Shown here: positions 1 through 8,623 of the stretch, in pieces
Layout of the letters: each line of letters opens with the position of its first letter
Numbering within the stretch: the stretch's first letter is position 1
Assembly (NCBI RefSeq): GCF_000169335.1
Contig: NZ_AAXW01000004.1
Span: 124,001 to 188,000 of the forward strand
Length of the DNA: 64,000 bases
From: Crocosphaera chwakensis CCY0110
GTDB lineage: Bacteria > Cyanobacteriota > Cyanobacteriia > Cyanobacteriales > Microcystaceae
Direction of reading: 5' to 3'
Notes under the pieces: generated by a model
What the model was told of the DNA's origin: nothing
The model's database searches: none
What the model saw: only the letters and a program-made list of their open reading frames with translations
Program-made: the position numbers and the translations under genes

Positions 1-232
1 CAAAAAAAAATAACTGCAAATACAAGAATGTAGATTTACTCAAAAAAGCGGCAATCTTTTCTATAACACGCTCGTGAATAGGTAGCCTTTTTTCTTGTTT
101 GACTTGAAATCCAATAATGGTTTCAATATTTTTAATAACTTGTTCAGAAAGAGGATACTTTTTGCCATCAATATAAACAACTTTTCGAGAGGGATGAATG
201 ACACCAGATGACTGTGGAGAATCAGAACTCAT
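1..232 (-). CDS. DUF1003-like membrane protein, N-terminal part (cut by window edge)
   Basis: An open frame starts at an ATG (complement of 230-232) and runs leftward off the window, so only the first 77 codons are visible. The first ~60 residues are hydrophilic and end in a segment IHERVIEKIAAFLSKSTF, followed by the start of a strongly hydrophobic stretch (FLYLQLFFF) that looks like a first membrane helix. That layout, a charged helix leading into the first helix, is what I know from DUF1003 predicted inner-membrane proteins. The family call is an inference from a fragment; function unknown. It is divergent from the gene to its right. Confidence 0.5.
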   Translation of the reverse strand, partial: MSSDSPQSSGVIHPSRKVVYIDGKKYPLSEQVIKNIETIIGFQVKQEKRLPIHERVIEKIAAFLSKSTFLYLQLFFF

Positions 233-326
233 TAGCTCAAAATCCTTTTAGTTTGTTATTATACTCATGATCAACAAGATACAATCAATTACAAGAGATT
301 TTATCTCATCATGAAATCGATTAAAG

Positions 327-710
327 TTGATAATAATTCTATCAATAATTTATCTAACAGTAAACTATGAAAACTCTTGCGATTACTGTATGGCAGCCCA
401 TTCAGGATTAGCTAAAGCGATTGGAATGTCTCCAGAAAACATTAAAGCTTTAAGAAATGGAACACCCATAGCTGATGCTAAATTACAAGCATTACGTCAC
501 TTTACTCAACAAATGGTAAAAGCTCGCGGTTGGGTAGAAGACAGTGAAATAGAAGCATTTTTGACAGCAGGATATAGTAAACAACAGGTACTAGAGGTAA
601 TTTTAGGCATTGCAATCAAAGTCATGCACAATTACACTAATCACATTGCTAAAACTCCTTTAGACGAACAATTTCAACCTAATATTTGGTCTTCTAAAGA
701 AAGTTTGTAA
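327..710 (+). CDS. AhpD-like carboxymuconolactone decarboxylase family protein, N-terminally truncated
   Basis: The 127-residue frame contains the CxxC redox pair and trailing histidine of AhpD-like peroxidase proteins (SCDYCMAAHS, residues ~17-26) and the family's C-terminal region ending in NYTNHIAKTPLD. Full-length relatives carry roughly 40-50 more residues before the CxxC motif; here the frame is closed by a TGA at 312-314 and the only upstream start is a TTG at 327. I therefore read it as a 5'-truncated, probably non-functional copy, although a short TTG-started protein cannot be excluded. No Shine-Dalgarno is evident. Confidence 0.6.
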   Translation: MIIILSIIYLTVNYENSCDYCMAAHSGLAKAIGMSPENIKALRNGTPIADAKLQALRHFTQQMVKARGWVEDSEIEAFLTAGYSKQQVLEVILGIAIKVMHNYTNHIAKTPLDEQFQPNIWSSKESL

Positions 711-770
711 AGTCCTGAAATTTCTTATTCAATCAAATACTCTCTTAAAAATATCTTCTTGAAATTGAGT

Positions 771-796
771 AGGGACAGATTAATCAATCTGTCCCT
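771..796. terminator. bidirectional terminator hairpin
   Basis: AGGGACAGATT (771-781) and AATCTGTCCCT (786-796) form a perfect 11-bp stem with a four-base loop. It sits between the convergent ends of the AhpD-like gene and atpC, so it can serve both directions; the flanking T-tract is poor on both strands. Confidence 0.55.
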
Positions 797-825
797 AAAA
801 TGATATTAGTAAGTTTGAGATATTT

Positions 826-1236
826 TTAAACCATTCCACCGGCTGCTTGAAGACGGGCCCTTGCTCGTTTATAGGCATTAGATGCCTTCATTTGTTCACG
901 AGGTTCTCCACCCTTATTCGCTTCTTCTAAACGGCTCTGAGCAGCATTGTACTCTTCTTTAGCAGCATCTTTATCGATGTTATCTCCGGCTTCGGCTGAG
1001 TTAACTAAGACTTTAATCTCATCTTGTTCAACTTCAGCAAATCCTCCCATCACAGCAATACTCTTCCAGTCTTTATCGGGACGGACACGAATGACACCGG
1101 TATCTAAAGCGGTTAATAGGGGAGCGTGACCACTTAAAATCCCCAGTTGTCCAGAGGTACTGGGTAGAATGATTTCTTGTACATCGCCGTCCCAAACGGT
1201 TTTATCAGGGGTAATGACACGAACGGTTAATGGCAT
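826..1236 (-). CDS. atpC: F1 ATP synthase epsilon subunit
   Basis: This 136-residue protein is the epsilon subunit of the thylakoid F1Fo-ATP synthase, which links the gamma shaft to the c-ring and restrains ATP hydrolysis. It begins MPLTVRVITPD and contains the conserved beta-sandwich stretch LPSTSGQLGILSGHAPLLTA, followed by an Ala/Glu-rich helical C-terminal region (residues ~85-136), the expected two-domain layout and length. It lies 84 bp downstream of atpD on the same strand, the usual cyanobacterial atpBE (beta-epsilon) operon arrangement separated from the main atp cluster. Confidence 0.97.
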   Translation of the reverse strand: MPLTVRVITPDKTVWDGDVQEIILPSTSGQLGILSGHAPLLTALDTGVIRVRPDKDWKSIAVMGGFAEVEQDEIKVLVNSAEAGDNIDKDAAKEEYNAAQSRLEEANKGGEPREQMKASNAYKRARARLQAAGGMV

Positions 1237-1320
1237 ATCAGTAATAGGTTATCTAATGATTAGTGCTGAATAGGGGCGAACCATAGCACACCCCTACGAG
1301 TTAGACAAAGGTTATTAAAC

Positions 1321-2772
1321 TTAACCTTCTTTGAGTTTTTCGGCCTTAGCTTTAGCTTCGCTAATATCTCCCACTAAGTAAAAAGCTTGTTCGGGAAGAT
1401 CATCTAATTCACCACTGAGAATCATTTGGAAACCTTTGATGGTGTCATCTAAAGATACATATTTACCCGGTGCGCCAGTAAACACTTCTGCTACAAAGAA
1501 GGGTTGAGATAAGAAACGCTCAATTTTACGCGCTCTATCTACGGTACGACGATCATCTTCTGATAATTCATCTAACCCTAAAATAGCGATAATATCCTGT
1601 AATTCCTTATAGCGTTGTAGGGTAGATTGAACAGCACGAGCGGTATCGTAGTGTTCATCTCCAACGATGTTAGGCTGTAACATGGTGCTAGTCGAATCTA
1701 GGGGATCAACCGCAGGATAAATCCCTTTAGAGGCTAAGGCACGGGATAATACAGTGGTTCCGTCTAAGTGGGCGAAGGTAGTAGCAGGAGCCGGGTCTGT
1801 TAAGTCATCCGCAGGGACATAAACCGCTTGAATAGAGGTGATAGACCCTTCTTTTGTAGAGGTAATCCGTTCTTGTAAGTCCCCTACATCAGTCCCTAGG
1901 GTGGGCTGATATCCTACCGCAGAAGGCATCCGTCCTAAAAGTGCAGATACCTCAGAACCGGCTTGTACAAAACGGAAAATATTATCAACAAATAATAATA
2001 CGTCTTGCTTGTTGACATCACGGAAGTATTCCGCCATGGTCAAACCAGATAAACCCACTCGCATTCTAGCTCCGGGGGGTTCGTTCATTTGTCCGTACAC
2101 TAGGGCAATTTTCGATTCTGAGAGGTTATCGGGGTTAATTACCTTAGATTCGATCATTTCGTTGTAGAGGTCATTTCCTTCGCGGGTACGTTCCCCTACT
2201 CCAGCGAACACGGATACTCCCCCGTGTTGGATAGCGATGTTGTTAATTAACTCCATCATAATAACGGTTTTGCCCACACCTGCTCCGCCAAACAATCCGA
2301 TTTTTCCACCTTGACGATATGGGGTGAGAAGGTCGATAACCTTAATCCCAGTTTCAAAGACTTTGGGTTTGGTTGATAATTCCGTTAGTTTAGGGGCAGG
2401 ACGGTGAATGGGGGAGGTTTCTTCGTTACCCACGTCTCCCATTTCGTCTACCGGTTCCCCTAATACGTTAAAAATACGGCCTAGGGTGGCTTTACCTACA
2501 GGAACACTGATAGGTGCGCCTGTATCAACAATTTCCATGCCTCTGACTAAACCATCAGTCCCACTCATGGCAACGGCGCGGACTTGGTTATCACCGAGTA
2601 ATTGTTGTACTTCACAGGTAACGGAAACGGTGTTTCCTGCAGAGTTCTTACCTTCTACTTTGAGAGCGTTATAAATACGAGGTAATTTACCACTGGGAAA
2701 TTCAGCATCGACCACAGGACCGATGACTTGAGTGATTTTACCAACGCTTGTTTCTTGTTGTGTAGCTACCAT
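1321..2772 (-). CDS. atpD: F1 ATP synthase beta subunit
   Basis: The 483-residue protein is the catalytic beta subunit of F1-ATPase. Visible signatures are the Walker A loop GGAGVGKTV, the GERTREGNDLY region with the catalytic Glu, the Walker B-type LLFVDNIFRF, and the PAVDPLDSTS stretch near the C-terminal third. The cyanobacterial N-terminus (MVATQQETSVGKITQVIGPV) and total length match family members. It is the first gene of an atpD-atpC leftward operon; the 502-bp upstream region should carry its promoter. Confidence 0.98.
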   Translation of the reverse strand: MVATQQETSVGKITQVIGPVVDAEFPSGKLPRIYNALKVEGKNSAGNTVSVTCEVQQLLGDNQVRAVAMSGTDGLVRGMEIVDTGAPISVPVGKATLGRIFNVLGEPVDEMGDVGNEETSPIHRPAPKLTELSTKPKVFETGIKVIDLLTPYRQGGKIGLFGGAGVGKTVIMMELINNIAIQHGGVSVFAGVGERTREGNDLYNEMIESKVINPDNLSESKIALVYGQMNEPPGARMRVGLSGLTMAEYFRDVNKQDVLLFVDNIFRFVQAGSEVSALLGRMPSAVGYQPTLGTDVGDLQERITSTKEGSITSIQAVYVPADDLTDPAPATTFAHLDGTTVLSRALASKGIYPAVDPLDSTSTMLQPNIVGDEHYDTARAVQSTLQRYKELQDIIAILGLDELSEDDRRTVDRARKIERFLSQPFFVAEVFTGAPGKYVSLDDTIKGFQMILSGELDDLPEQAFYLVGDISEAKAKAEKLKEG

Positions 2773-3274
2773 GCTTATCTTTGATGTTTGGGGATTAACT
2801 TATTAATTTGGCTGAGCGATAATGTTGAACCCTTTGGCTACGCGGAAACTGAGCCTGTCGAAGCTCAGGGTTAACATCGAGCGAAGTCGAGATGTTTATG
2901 TTATTTTTGCCACCCTATACATTACCACTTCTGGGTCATTGGGGAAATGGGGTTGTTTGGTTTTTTCAAGGCAAGAGGCAAGAGGTAACAGGCAATAATA
3001 AGTGTATTGGAAAAAGATTGTGACCCCTTCCAATCCCTTTTTCCTTTAATATGTAAAGCATTTTTGAAGAGAAAAACTAGATTAAATATGGCAATAATTA
3101 GGAATTAGTCGTCTGTTGTGAGAATTACATCTGAGTCAAAGGCAAAAGACAAACAAAATATCTCATGAATCTTTTTCTATTGCTATGATTAATAATTAAT
3201 TGTTATTAATGATAAAATTATTGATTATTATTAATTAAAAAAATACTTGAGGGCAAAAGCCCTCCCTCACAGGA
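2773..3274. other. 502-bp spacer upstream of atpD with small hairpin repeats
   Basis: No convincing gene. It must contain the leftward atpD promoter. At 2849-2868 CTGAGC and GCTCAG pair across an 8-base loop, and at 2876-2895 a second imperfect palindrome (ATCGAGCGAAGTCGAGAT) follows directly; such short hairpin pairs are scattered through cyanobacterial spacers. At ~2970-2995 there is a GGCAAGA-type purine heptamer run, and 3180-3245 is very AT-rich. Confidence 0.5.
2849..2895. repeat. pair of adjoining small palindromes
   Basis: CTGAGC/GCTCAG stem (2849-2854 with 2863-2868) followed within 8 bp by the near-palindrome ATCGAGCGAAGTCGAGAT. Probably a dispersed interspersed repeat rather than a functional atpD element; only one copy is in this window. 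Confidence 0.4.
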
Positions 3275-3466
3275 TTAATAGGCTAGGGTTTCTAAGGTTT
3301 CTCTGAGATAGGAGCGTACTTGTTCATCAAGGGATTCAATATCAGCCTCTTCTTGTTGTTGTGCTTGCCATTGTTGAAACCCTGAACACTCAGCGATCGC
3401 TTGTTGCAAAGTTTCCCAAACTTCTGTTTCTGCTTGATGGTTTGCTGTCATGGTTGAGTTTGTCAT
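3275..3466 (-). CDS. small conserved-type cyanobacterial hypothetical protein
   Basis: A 63-residue, Gln/Glu-rich acidic protein with no Cys, no membrane segment and predicted helical character (WETLQQAIAEC ... DEQVRSYLRETLETLAY). An ATG start lies 3-15 bases from alternative ATG codons; the +strand ORF over the same stretch has no coding character. I do not recognise the family. It contains a GCGATCGC octamer, as native genes of this genome do, and stands alone, with neighbours in the same orientation about 100 bp away. Confidence 0.55.
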   Translation of the reverse strand: MTNSTMTANHQAETEVWETLQQAIAECSGFQQWQAQQQEEADIESLDEQVRSYLRETLETLAY

Positions 3467-3557
3467 CAGTTTTTTTCTATCTTATTAACATCACTGTTTC
3501 TAGCATAACTCAGATAATTTTATCCCTGCTGATATGTATTACACCATTCTGAAGAAA

Positions 3558-4184
3558 TTATGAAGTTTTTTCATTCACATTTGATGATGGGGGAAAGACA
3601 GGAATTAAAAAGATTTTATTCACTCGTAACCCTAAAACAGTAAAATTACTGGTAACTTTATCTAAGGGAATCGGTTCGGTTGCTAACCATGTTTTTTCTG
3701 AGGTGGATAATATTCCCAAAACACTCACAGGAACTTGTACAAATAGGTTACACAAAAAAAAGGCGATCGCTGCGATCGCTAATCCTAAAATACGCCATTG
3801 TGGTAATATGGATGCGGTCACGGCTGCGAAGGGTGCTAATTGATAGAGTAACCAACCTATTCCCAGTAATCCTATAGCTGTTATGCTATGAAAAAATTTG
3901 TTTTTTCTGGTTGTTAAAAGACGCAATAGTTTTCTTTGTTCTTCTGTTAAACTACTGGGTCTTACGGCCAAGAAAAGAAGGCTAAAAAAGTCAAATGGTT
4001 TTGTCCATTGCATCCAGAGAATAGGAACCACTCCAATTACTCCAAGCATTACTAATTCTAGCCAATAAAATGGCCAAGGATCACTCACGGCTAATCCTAC
4101 CCACATAATAACTAATAATAAAGGAGCGACGGCTAAACCGGCTAAATGAATCCATAAAAAGGGTTCAAGACGAAAATTACTCAT
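3558..4184 (-). CDS. cyanobacterial low-complexity-tail-type membrane protein
   Basis: This 208-residue protein begins FRLEPFLWIHLAGLAVAPLL, a start I associate with a cyanobacteria-only membrane protein family annotated as low-complexity tail membrane protein. Hydropathy by eye gives about four to five membrane helices (residues ~8-32, 40-60, 98-118, 120-140, 142-165) separated by a basic loop (EEQRKLLRLLTTRKNKFF). The C-terminus is Pro/Ser/Asn-rich but shorter than the low-complexity tails of some relatives. Function is unknown. Confidence 0.65.
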   Translation of the reverse strand: MSNFRLEPFLWIHLAGLAVAPLLLVIMWVGLAVSDPWPFYWLELVMLGVIGVVPILWMQWTKPFDFFSLLFLAVRPSSLTEEQRKLLRLLTTRKNKFFHSITAIGLLGIGWLLYQLAPFAAVTASILPQWRILGLAIAAIAFFLCNLFVQVPVSVLGILSTSEKTWLATEPIPLDKVTSNFTVLGLRVNKIFLIPVFPPSSNVNEKTS

Positions 4185-4227
4185 GGGTTTCGTTTCTTGA
4201 TAAACTAAACAATCGTTATTAATTCTG

Positions 4228-4704
4228 ATGTTTATGATACCAAATCTTTATTCATTTGTATCCTTTCGGAAACAAGACTTAATTAAGGGATTATTAGTTA
4301 TCTTTTTTTCTTTACTTTTGACTGCTTGTCAAAGTAAGACAGTTCCTTTAGAATTTGCTCCTGATGGTAATATTGTCAAGCAAGCGATTACTCTCCAACT
4401 GAGTCAACGTTTAAATCCCTTAAGTCAACAGTTAAATACTCAGAAACCTCAGTTATATATTAGTAATATCAATGTCAAGAAAATAGACCCTGTTACTATT
4501 AGCAACCTCCCAAGTTATCATCTTACAGGAACCTATAATTTAAAGTTAATTCTCCCCAGTCAAGAAGTCAAACAAAATAACAATAAGTTTGAAGTTTATC
4601 TTCAACGACAAGCAGAGGGAAAAACCTGGCGACTTTTAAGTAAAGACAATAAAACGTCTCATCAAAAATCTACCTGGAAAAGCTATTTAATTGTTAACTC
4701 TTAA
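4228..4704 (+). CDS. putative lipoprotein
   Basis: The 158-residue product has a hydrophobic signal segment ending in a lipobox (LLLTAC, Cys near residue 34), predicting lipid attachment at the mature N-terminus. The mature part is a ~120-residue basic, soluble domain with alternating beta-like segments (HLTGTYNLKLILP, KFEVYLQRQ) and no recognisable catalytic motif. It is divergent from the membrane-protein gene on its left, with 43 bp between starts. Several ATG codons lie near the start (residues 1 and 3). Function not recognised. Confidence 0.65.
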   Translation: MFMIPNLYSFVSFRKQDLIKGLLVIFFSLLLTACQSKTVPLEFAPDGNIVKQAITLQLSQRLNPLSQQLNTQKPQLYISNINVKKIDPVTISNLPSYHLTGTYNLKLILPSQEVKQNNNKFEVYLQRQAEGKTWRLLSKDNKTSHQKSTWKSYLIVNS

Positions 4705-4927
4705 GAAAAATATTGGGAAACAAATATCATACCAAATCCGCTTATTTTAGTAGAGTAACGTTTTTTCTCCCCACTCCCTGCTCCCTGCTCCAAAAGTTAA
4801 TACTATACTATCTAAAGCGGATCTAGTATCACTGTGAAGTGAGCAGTTACTTTGTTTGAGAACAGAGATCCTATTGTACTGATTTGGCTGTATCGTAACT
4901 GTTTATTTTACCCCTCGCAATGACAGT

Positions 4928-6118
4928 TTAATTTCTTTCCGGAATTTGCGCTACGATATACTTACCAATTTCTAAGGATGCAGTCGCAGCCGGCGAAGGT
5001 GCATTACAAACGTGCAAAGCGTGTTCATCTTGGATAATTAAGAAATCTTCCACTAACTTACCATCCATCCTTAACGCTTGGGCCCGTACCCCTGCCTCAC
5101 AAGGGAGTATATCGTTATCCGTCACCTCTGGGATTAATTGCTGTAAACTCTTAACAAAAGCAGCTTTACTAAACGATCGCACTATTTCTTTTATCCCTTC
5201 ATCTGCGTGTTTCGCTGCCAGTTTCCAAAACCCAGGATAGGCCATCACTTCAGCAAACTCTTTGAGATCAAAATCTGTTTTTTTATACCCTTCTCGCTTC
5301 AAACTTAATACCGCATTGGGCCCTGCGTGAATACTTCCATCGATCATTTTGGTAAAATGCACCCCCAAAAAGGGAAATTCTGGGTTAGGAACGGGATAAA
5401 TGAGACTTTTGACTAAATATCGTTTTTCGGGGGTTAATTGATAATATTCACCGCGAAAAGGGACAATTTTCGCCTGGGGGTTCACTCCATCCAACTGGGC
5501 CAGGCGATCGCTATATAACCCCCCACAATTTATAATCAGTTTAGCTTTAATGTCTCCTTGACTGGTTTCTAATAGCTTATAATTCCCTTCATTTTTAATC
5601 TGCAAAACTTTAGTATTGAGTTTAATTTCTCCCCCTTGTTGTTCAATAATTTCGGCATATTTTTTACAGACTTTTTTATAGTCAGCGATGCCAGAAGTCG
5701 GAACATAGATTCCTGCTAAACAACTAACATAGGGTTCTTTTTCTTTTACTGCTTCGGGGGATATTTTTTTAACTTTCAAACCATTCTCTAAACCCCGCTT
5801 ATACAAATTATCTAATAAAGGTAACTCCTTATCTTTCGTGGCAACAATCACCTTACCACAGACCTCATGAGGTAAGTTATGCTGTTGACAAAATTCCACC
5901 ATTGACTGACTACCGGCGCGGGTAAACTTCGCCTTAAAACTGCCGGGTTTATAATAGATGCCTGAATGTATTACACCACTATTATGACCCGTTTGATGAT
6001 AGGCCACTTGACTTTCTTTTTCAATGACAACTAACGACGCAGCAGGAAACTTTTTTCCTAACATCATCGCTGTTGAAAGTCCGACAATACCTCCACCGAT
6101 AACAGCAAAATCATACAT
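4928..6118 (-). CDS. lhgO: L-2-hydroxyglutarate oxidase
   Basis: A 396-residue FAD-dependent oxidoreductase of the DAO family. The N-terminal Rossmann motif VIGGGIVGLSTAMMLG (residues ~6-21) binds FAD, and QTGHNSGVIHSGIYYKPGS (residues ~42-60) is a signature of the L-2-hydroxyglutarate oxidase/dehydrogenase branch. Length fits LhgO. It is expected to oxidise L-2-hydroxyglutarate to 2-oxoglutarate, a metabolite-repair step that also feeds the carbon skeleton used for nitrogen sensing. Single gene, leftward; the last residues read QIPERN. The specific substrate is inferred from family resemblance. Confidence 0.88.
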   Translation of the reverse strand: MYDFAVIGGGIVGLSTAMMLGKKFPAASLVVIEKESQVAYHQTGHNSGVIHSGIYYKPGSFKAKFTRAGSQSMVEFCQQHNLPHEVCGKVIVATKDKELPLLDNLYKRGLENGLKVKKISPEAVKEKEPYVSCLAGIYVPTSGIADYKKVCKKYAEIIEQQGGEIKLNTKVLQIKNEGNYKLLETSQGDIKAKLIINCGGLYSDRLAQLDGVNPQAKIVPFRGEYYQLTPEKRYLVKSLIYPVPNPEFPFLGVHFTKMIDGSIHAGPNAVLSLKREGYKKTDFDLKEFAEVMAYPGFWKLAAKHADEGIKEIVRSFSKAAFVKSLQQLIPEVTDNDILPCEAGVRAQALRMDGKLVEDFLIIQDEHALHVCNAPSPAATASLEIGKYIVAQIPERN

Positions 6119-6318
6119 AGTTTTCTAGGGTTTTTAATCAATAGGGTGGGTTAGAAAGCTATTATTAGATTATGGCAAAAATATAATAATCCGTGGTCAC
6201 CCACCATTTTTGTATGTTATGACGGGTAGTTTTTGGGTTTACTTTCTCAACCTAACCTACTCTTATCATCTTTCTATTTTGTCTTTTAAATGATGTTTTA
6301 TCTTACTAAAAATTAAAA

Positions 6319-6636
6319 TTAACTTTCAATTTCCGACTTCATCCTTTCTAAAGTCATATTCATTTGATCAAACATTTGTTGAGGAGTCATCCCAAACTGT
6401 CCCAACTGAGTTTTTAACTGTTGAACCGTCATTTGTGCCATAAAATCTTCTGATAACTCAAAGCGTTTCATGAAAATTTTATAACGTTCCATGAGTGATT
6501 CCATTTGATCGATAAAAATCTTTTTACCTTCACGATCAAATTTACCGTATTCGCCTCCTAGTTGTATCAAAGATTGATAATCTTCAAATAATTTTTTGGC
6601 TTCTTCTTGAACGACATCTGAATCAAAAAATCCCAT
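6319..6636 (-). CDS. DUF1825 family protein
   Basis: A 105-residue soluble, strongly helical acidic protein beginning MGFFDSDVVQEEAKKLFEDY. Both the start and the regular helical pattern with MxxQMTxQQLKTQLGQFGMT match the cyanobacterial DUF1825 family, which is found almost throughout cyanobacteria and has no established function that I know of. Stand-alone gene, ~180 bp downstream of the lhgO transcription region and divergent from the TM2 gene. Confidence 0.8.
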   Translation of the reverse strand: MGFFDSDVVQEEAKKLFEDYQSLIQLGGEYGKFDREGKKIFIDQMESLMERYKIFMKRFELSEDFMAQMTVQQLKTQLGQFGMTPQQMFDQMNMTLERMKSEIES

Positions 6637-6831
6637 GATTATATTCCCTATGTTAATAATTACAATTGACTATAAAACAAACACTTTTAATTGTAAAGCA
6701 GTTGAAACAGATTTCAAACTACGGTTTACCGTATCTTAGATAAGTTTAACCCAGAACCCTGGGGAACTCTTCTCTGCTTAAAACCGTCTTTTTCAGTAGA
6801 ATGATTTTGTCAACCCTTATGCTTAACCCCA

Positions 6832-7242
6832 ATGCAACAATTGGAAAAGCTACTGAGTCACCCAAAAAGTCGTAAAGTAGGTATCATTCTCGCTTTACTC
6901 TCTACTATTGTACCTTGGCCGATCGCTGGTGTGCATAAATTTTACTTAGGCCAACCTGTATGGGGGGTGATATATCTACTATTATGGAATACACCAATAC
7001 CAAGTATTGCTTGTGCTATTGACGCAGTATGGTATTTTGTACAGGGAGAAGAACAATTTAATGCTCAATTTAACAACATAGAAAGTGACCCTCATACAGT
7101 GTATCGTAAACAAATAGAACCCTTACAAGTGAATGTGATTTCTCAAGGGTTACGAGAATTAGATAAACTACGAGAAGAAGGGTTAGTTTCTGACTATGAA
7201 TTTGAACAAAAACGCCGTAATCTTTTGGATAAAATTAATTAA
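6832..7242 (+). CDS. TM2-domain membrane protein with short C-terminal helical tail
   Basis: The 136-residue protein has two membrane helices in residues ~17-70 with the TM2 hallmark turn (AGVHKFYLGQPVWGVIYLLL), followed by a soluble region ending in ELDKLREEGLVSDYEFEQKRRNLLDKI, which resembles the short SHOCT-type helical hairpin often attached to bacterial membrane proteins. The role of TM2 proteins in bacteria is not defined. The ATG at 6832 is preceded by no clear Shine-Dalgarno. Confidence 0.7.
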   Translation: MQQLEKLLSHPKSRKVGIILALLSTIVPWPIAGVHKFYLGQPVWGVIYLLLWNTPIPSIACAIDAVWYFVQGEEQFNAQFNNIESDPHTVYRKQIEPLQVNVISQGLRELDKLREEGLVSDYEFEQKRRNLLDKIN

Positions 7243-7343
7243 ATTCAGGGAACAGGGAACAGTTATAAATCCAAGTGTATTTTTTTAGTTTTGAAAAAGC
7301 TATATTAAAATAATAAAATTTTACAATTTCTGACTTCAAAAAA

Positions 7344-7883
7344 ATGGTCTTTTCTTCCTTTTCTAAACAATTAAATCTCCGAAAAAGAAAACTGCGTCAA
7401 CAAATAGAAAATGATCCTTATTACCGCTTTCAATCATTAGAAGAAATTGCGATCGCAGAAGAATTAGGGATCAAAATTGATGTAACTCAGGCCACTATTG
7501 ATGACTTATTAAGATTACCTGGAATCTCAATTCATCAAGCTAGAAATTTAGTAGAATTAATGCAAACAGGGGTAGAAATATTATCAATTGAAGATATGGC
7601 AGCAGCTTTAAATATCCCCTTATCTCGTCTCAAACCCTTCAACCCAATTTTAACCTTTTCTTATTACGATCCCGAAAGTTTAGTAACCCCGAAAAAAATA
7701 AATATAAATACAGCAAACTTAAAAGAATTAGAAGAAATTTATGGTATTTCAGAACAGATAAAAAAAGAAATAATCAGCGATCGCTCAACAAAAGGAAATT
7801 ATAAAAATTTAGTTGATTTACAAAAAAGATTGAGATTAAATGCTACAATCATATCAGAATTGATGCACTATATAACTTTTTAA
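7344..7883 (+). CDS. ComEA-like helix-hairpin-helix protein
   Basis: A 179-residue soluble protein with two helix-hairpin-helix units: residues ~52-85 (TIDDLLRLPGISIHQARNLV) and ~115-160 (ININTANLKELEEIYGISEQ). The second is the ININTA...L...GI pattern of ComEA/Tex-type DNA-binding domains. There is no signal peptide, unlike classical ComEA, so it is probably cytoplasmic and may bind DNA non-specifically. The first HhH looks degenerate. Preceded by the TM2 gene (101-bp gap) and followed closely by an SRPBCC gene (41 bp), so the latter two may be co-transcribed. Confidence 0.7.
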   Translation: MVFSSFSKQLNLRKRKLRQQIENDPYYRFQSLEEIAIAEELGIKIDVTQATIDDLLRLPGISIHQARNLVELMQTGVEILSIEDMAAALNIPLSRLKPFNPILTFSYYDPESLVTPKKININTANLKELEEIYGISEQIKKEIISDRSTKGNYKNLVDLQKRLRLNATIISELMHYITF

Positions 7884-7924
7884 ATTCAGGTTTAAACTAA
7901 GTTGTAGATACTTCTAACTCAAAA

Positions 7925-8398
7925 ATGTTAACCTTTAAAAAAACAAGCCTAATTGATGCCCCCATAGAAAAAGTTTGGGAATTTCATGAACGTCCTGACA
8001 TTTTAGATAAATTAACCCCGCCGTGGCAACCTGTGAAAGTTATTAAACGAGAAGGAGGGTTAGATATCGGTGCAATCACAGAATTTCAACTAATGTTAGG
8101 GTTTATTCCCATTCGCTGGTTAGCCCGTCATACTGAATGTAATCAGCCCTATTTATTTGTCGACATTCAAGAAATTGGCCCCTTGAAATCTTGGGAACAT
8201 CGCCATCAATTTACACCCAAAAATGGAAAAACAGAACTCACTGACGAAATTAAATACGAAATTCCTGGGGGTAGAATTGTAGAAATTTTAATTGGTTGGT
8301 GGGTTGATTTTCGTTTACAAGATATGTTTACTTATCGTCATGAAATTACTACAAAAATAGTGGAGAGTGAGCCGCAAGAGGTGAACGGCGAACAGTAA
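7925..8398 (+). CDS. SRPBCC (START/cyclase-like) superfamily protein
   Basis: 157 residues beginning TFKKTSLIDAPIEKVWEFHERPD, the start of many SRPBCC polyketide-cyclase/ligand-binding proteins, with the later motif RWLARHTECNQP and PLKSWEHRHQFTPKNGKTEL typical of the CoxG/SRPBCC-type cell-division-inhibitor-like group. It should fold into a beta-grip with a hydrophobic pocket; the ligand is unknown. The frame ends inside a stretch of short repeats (GTGAACGGCGAACAGTAA), suggesting the last few residues were supplied by a repeat. Confidence 0.7.
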   Translation: MLTFKKTSLIDAPIEKVWEFHERPDILDKLTPPWQPVKVIKREGGLDIGAITEFQLMLGFIPIRWLARHTECNQPYLFVDIQEIGPLKSWEHRHQFTPKNGKTELTDEIKYEIPGGRIVEILIGWWVDFRLQDMFTYRHEITTKIVESEPQEVNGEQ

Positions 8399-8506
8399 CC
8401 GAATAATTAATAACTGATCACTGGTAACTGATGACCCATAACAGGTTGTTAAAGAATTAGTTAATGAACGAAGCTAAAATCAATTATCATTATATTATTA
8501 GCAGTG

Positions 8507-8533
8507 ACCCATAAGGTGAATATACCTATGGGT
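8507..8533 (+). terminator. Rho-independent terminator-like hairpin
   Basis: ACCCATAAGG (8507-8516) pairs with CCTATGGGT (8525-8533), with one bulged A and an 8-base loop, and is followed by TCTTTAATTTA. It lies between the SRPBCC gene and aroF and most likely ends the upstream transcript; an attenuator role ahead of aroF is an alternative I cannot exclude. Confidence 0.5.
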
Positions 8534-8623
8534 TCTTTAATTTACTCAAAAGTTAACTACAGGGAAACAAAGAGAACAAAATCCAAATAAACCCCTATCA
8601 TTGACCCTAGAGGAAAATAAATT

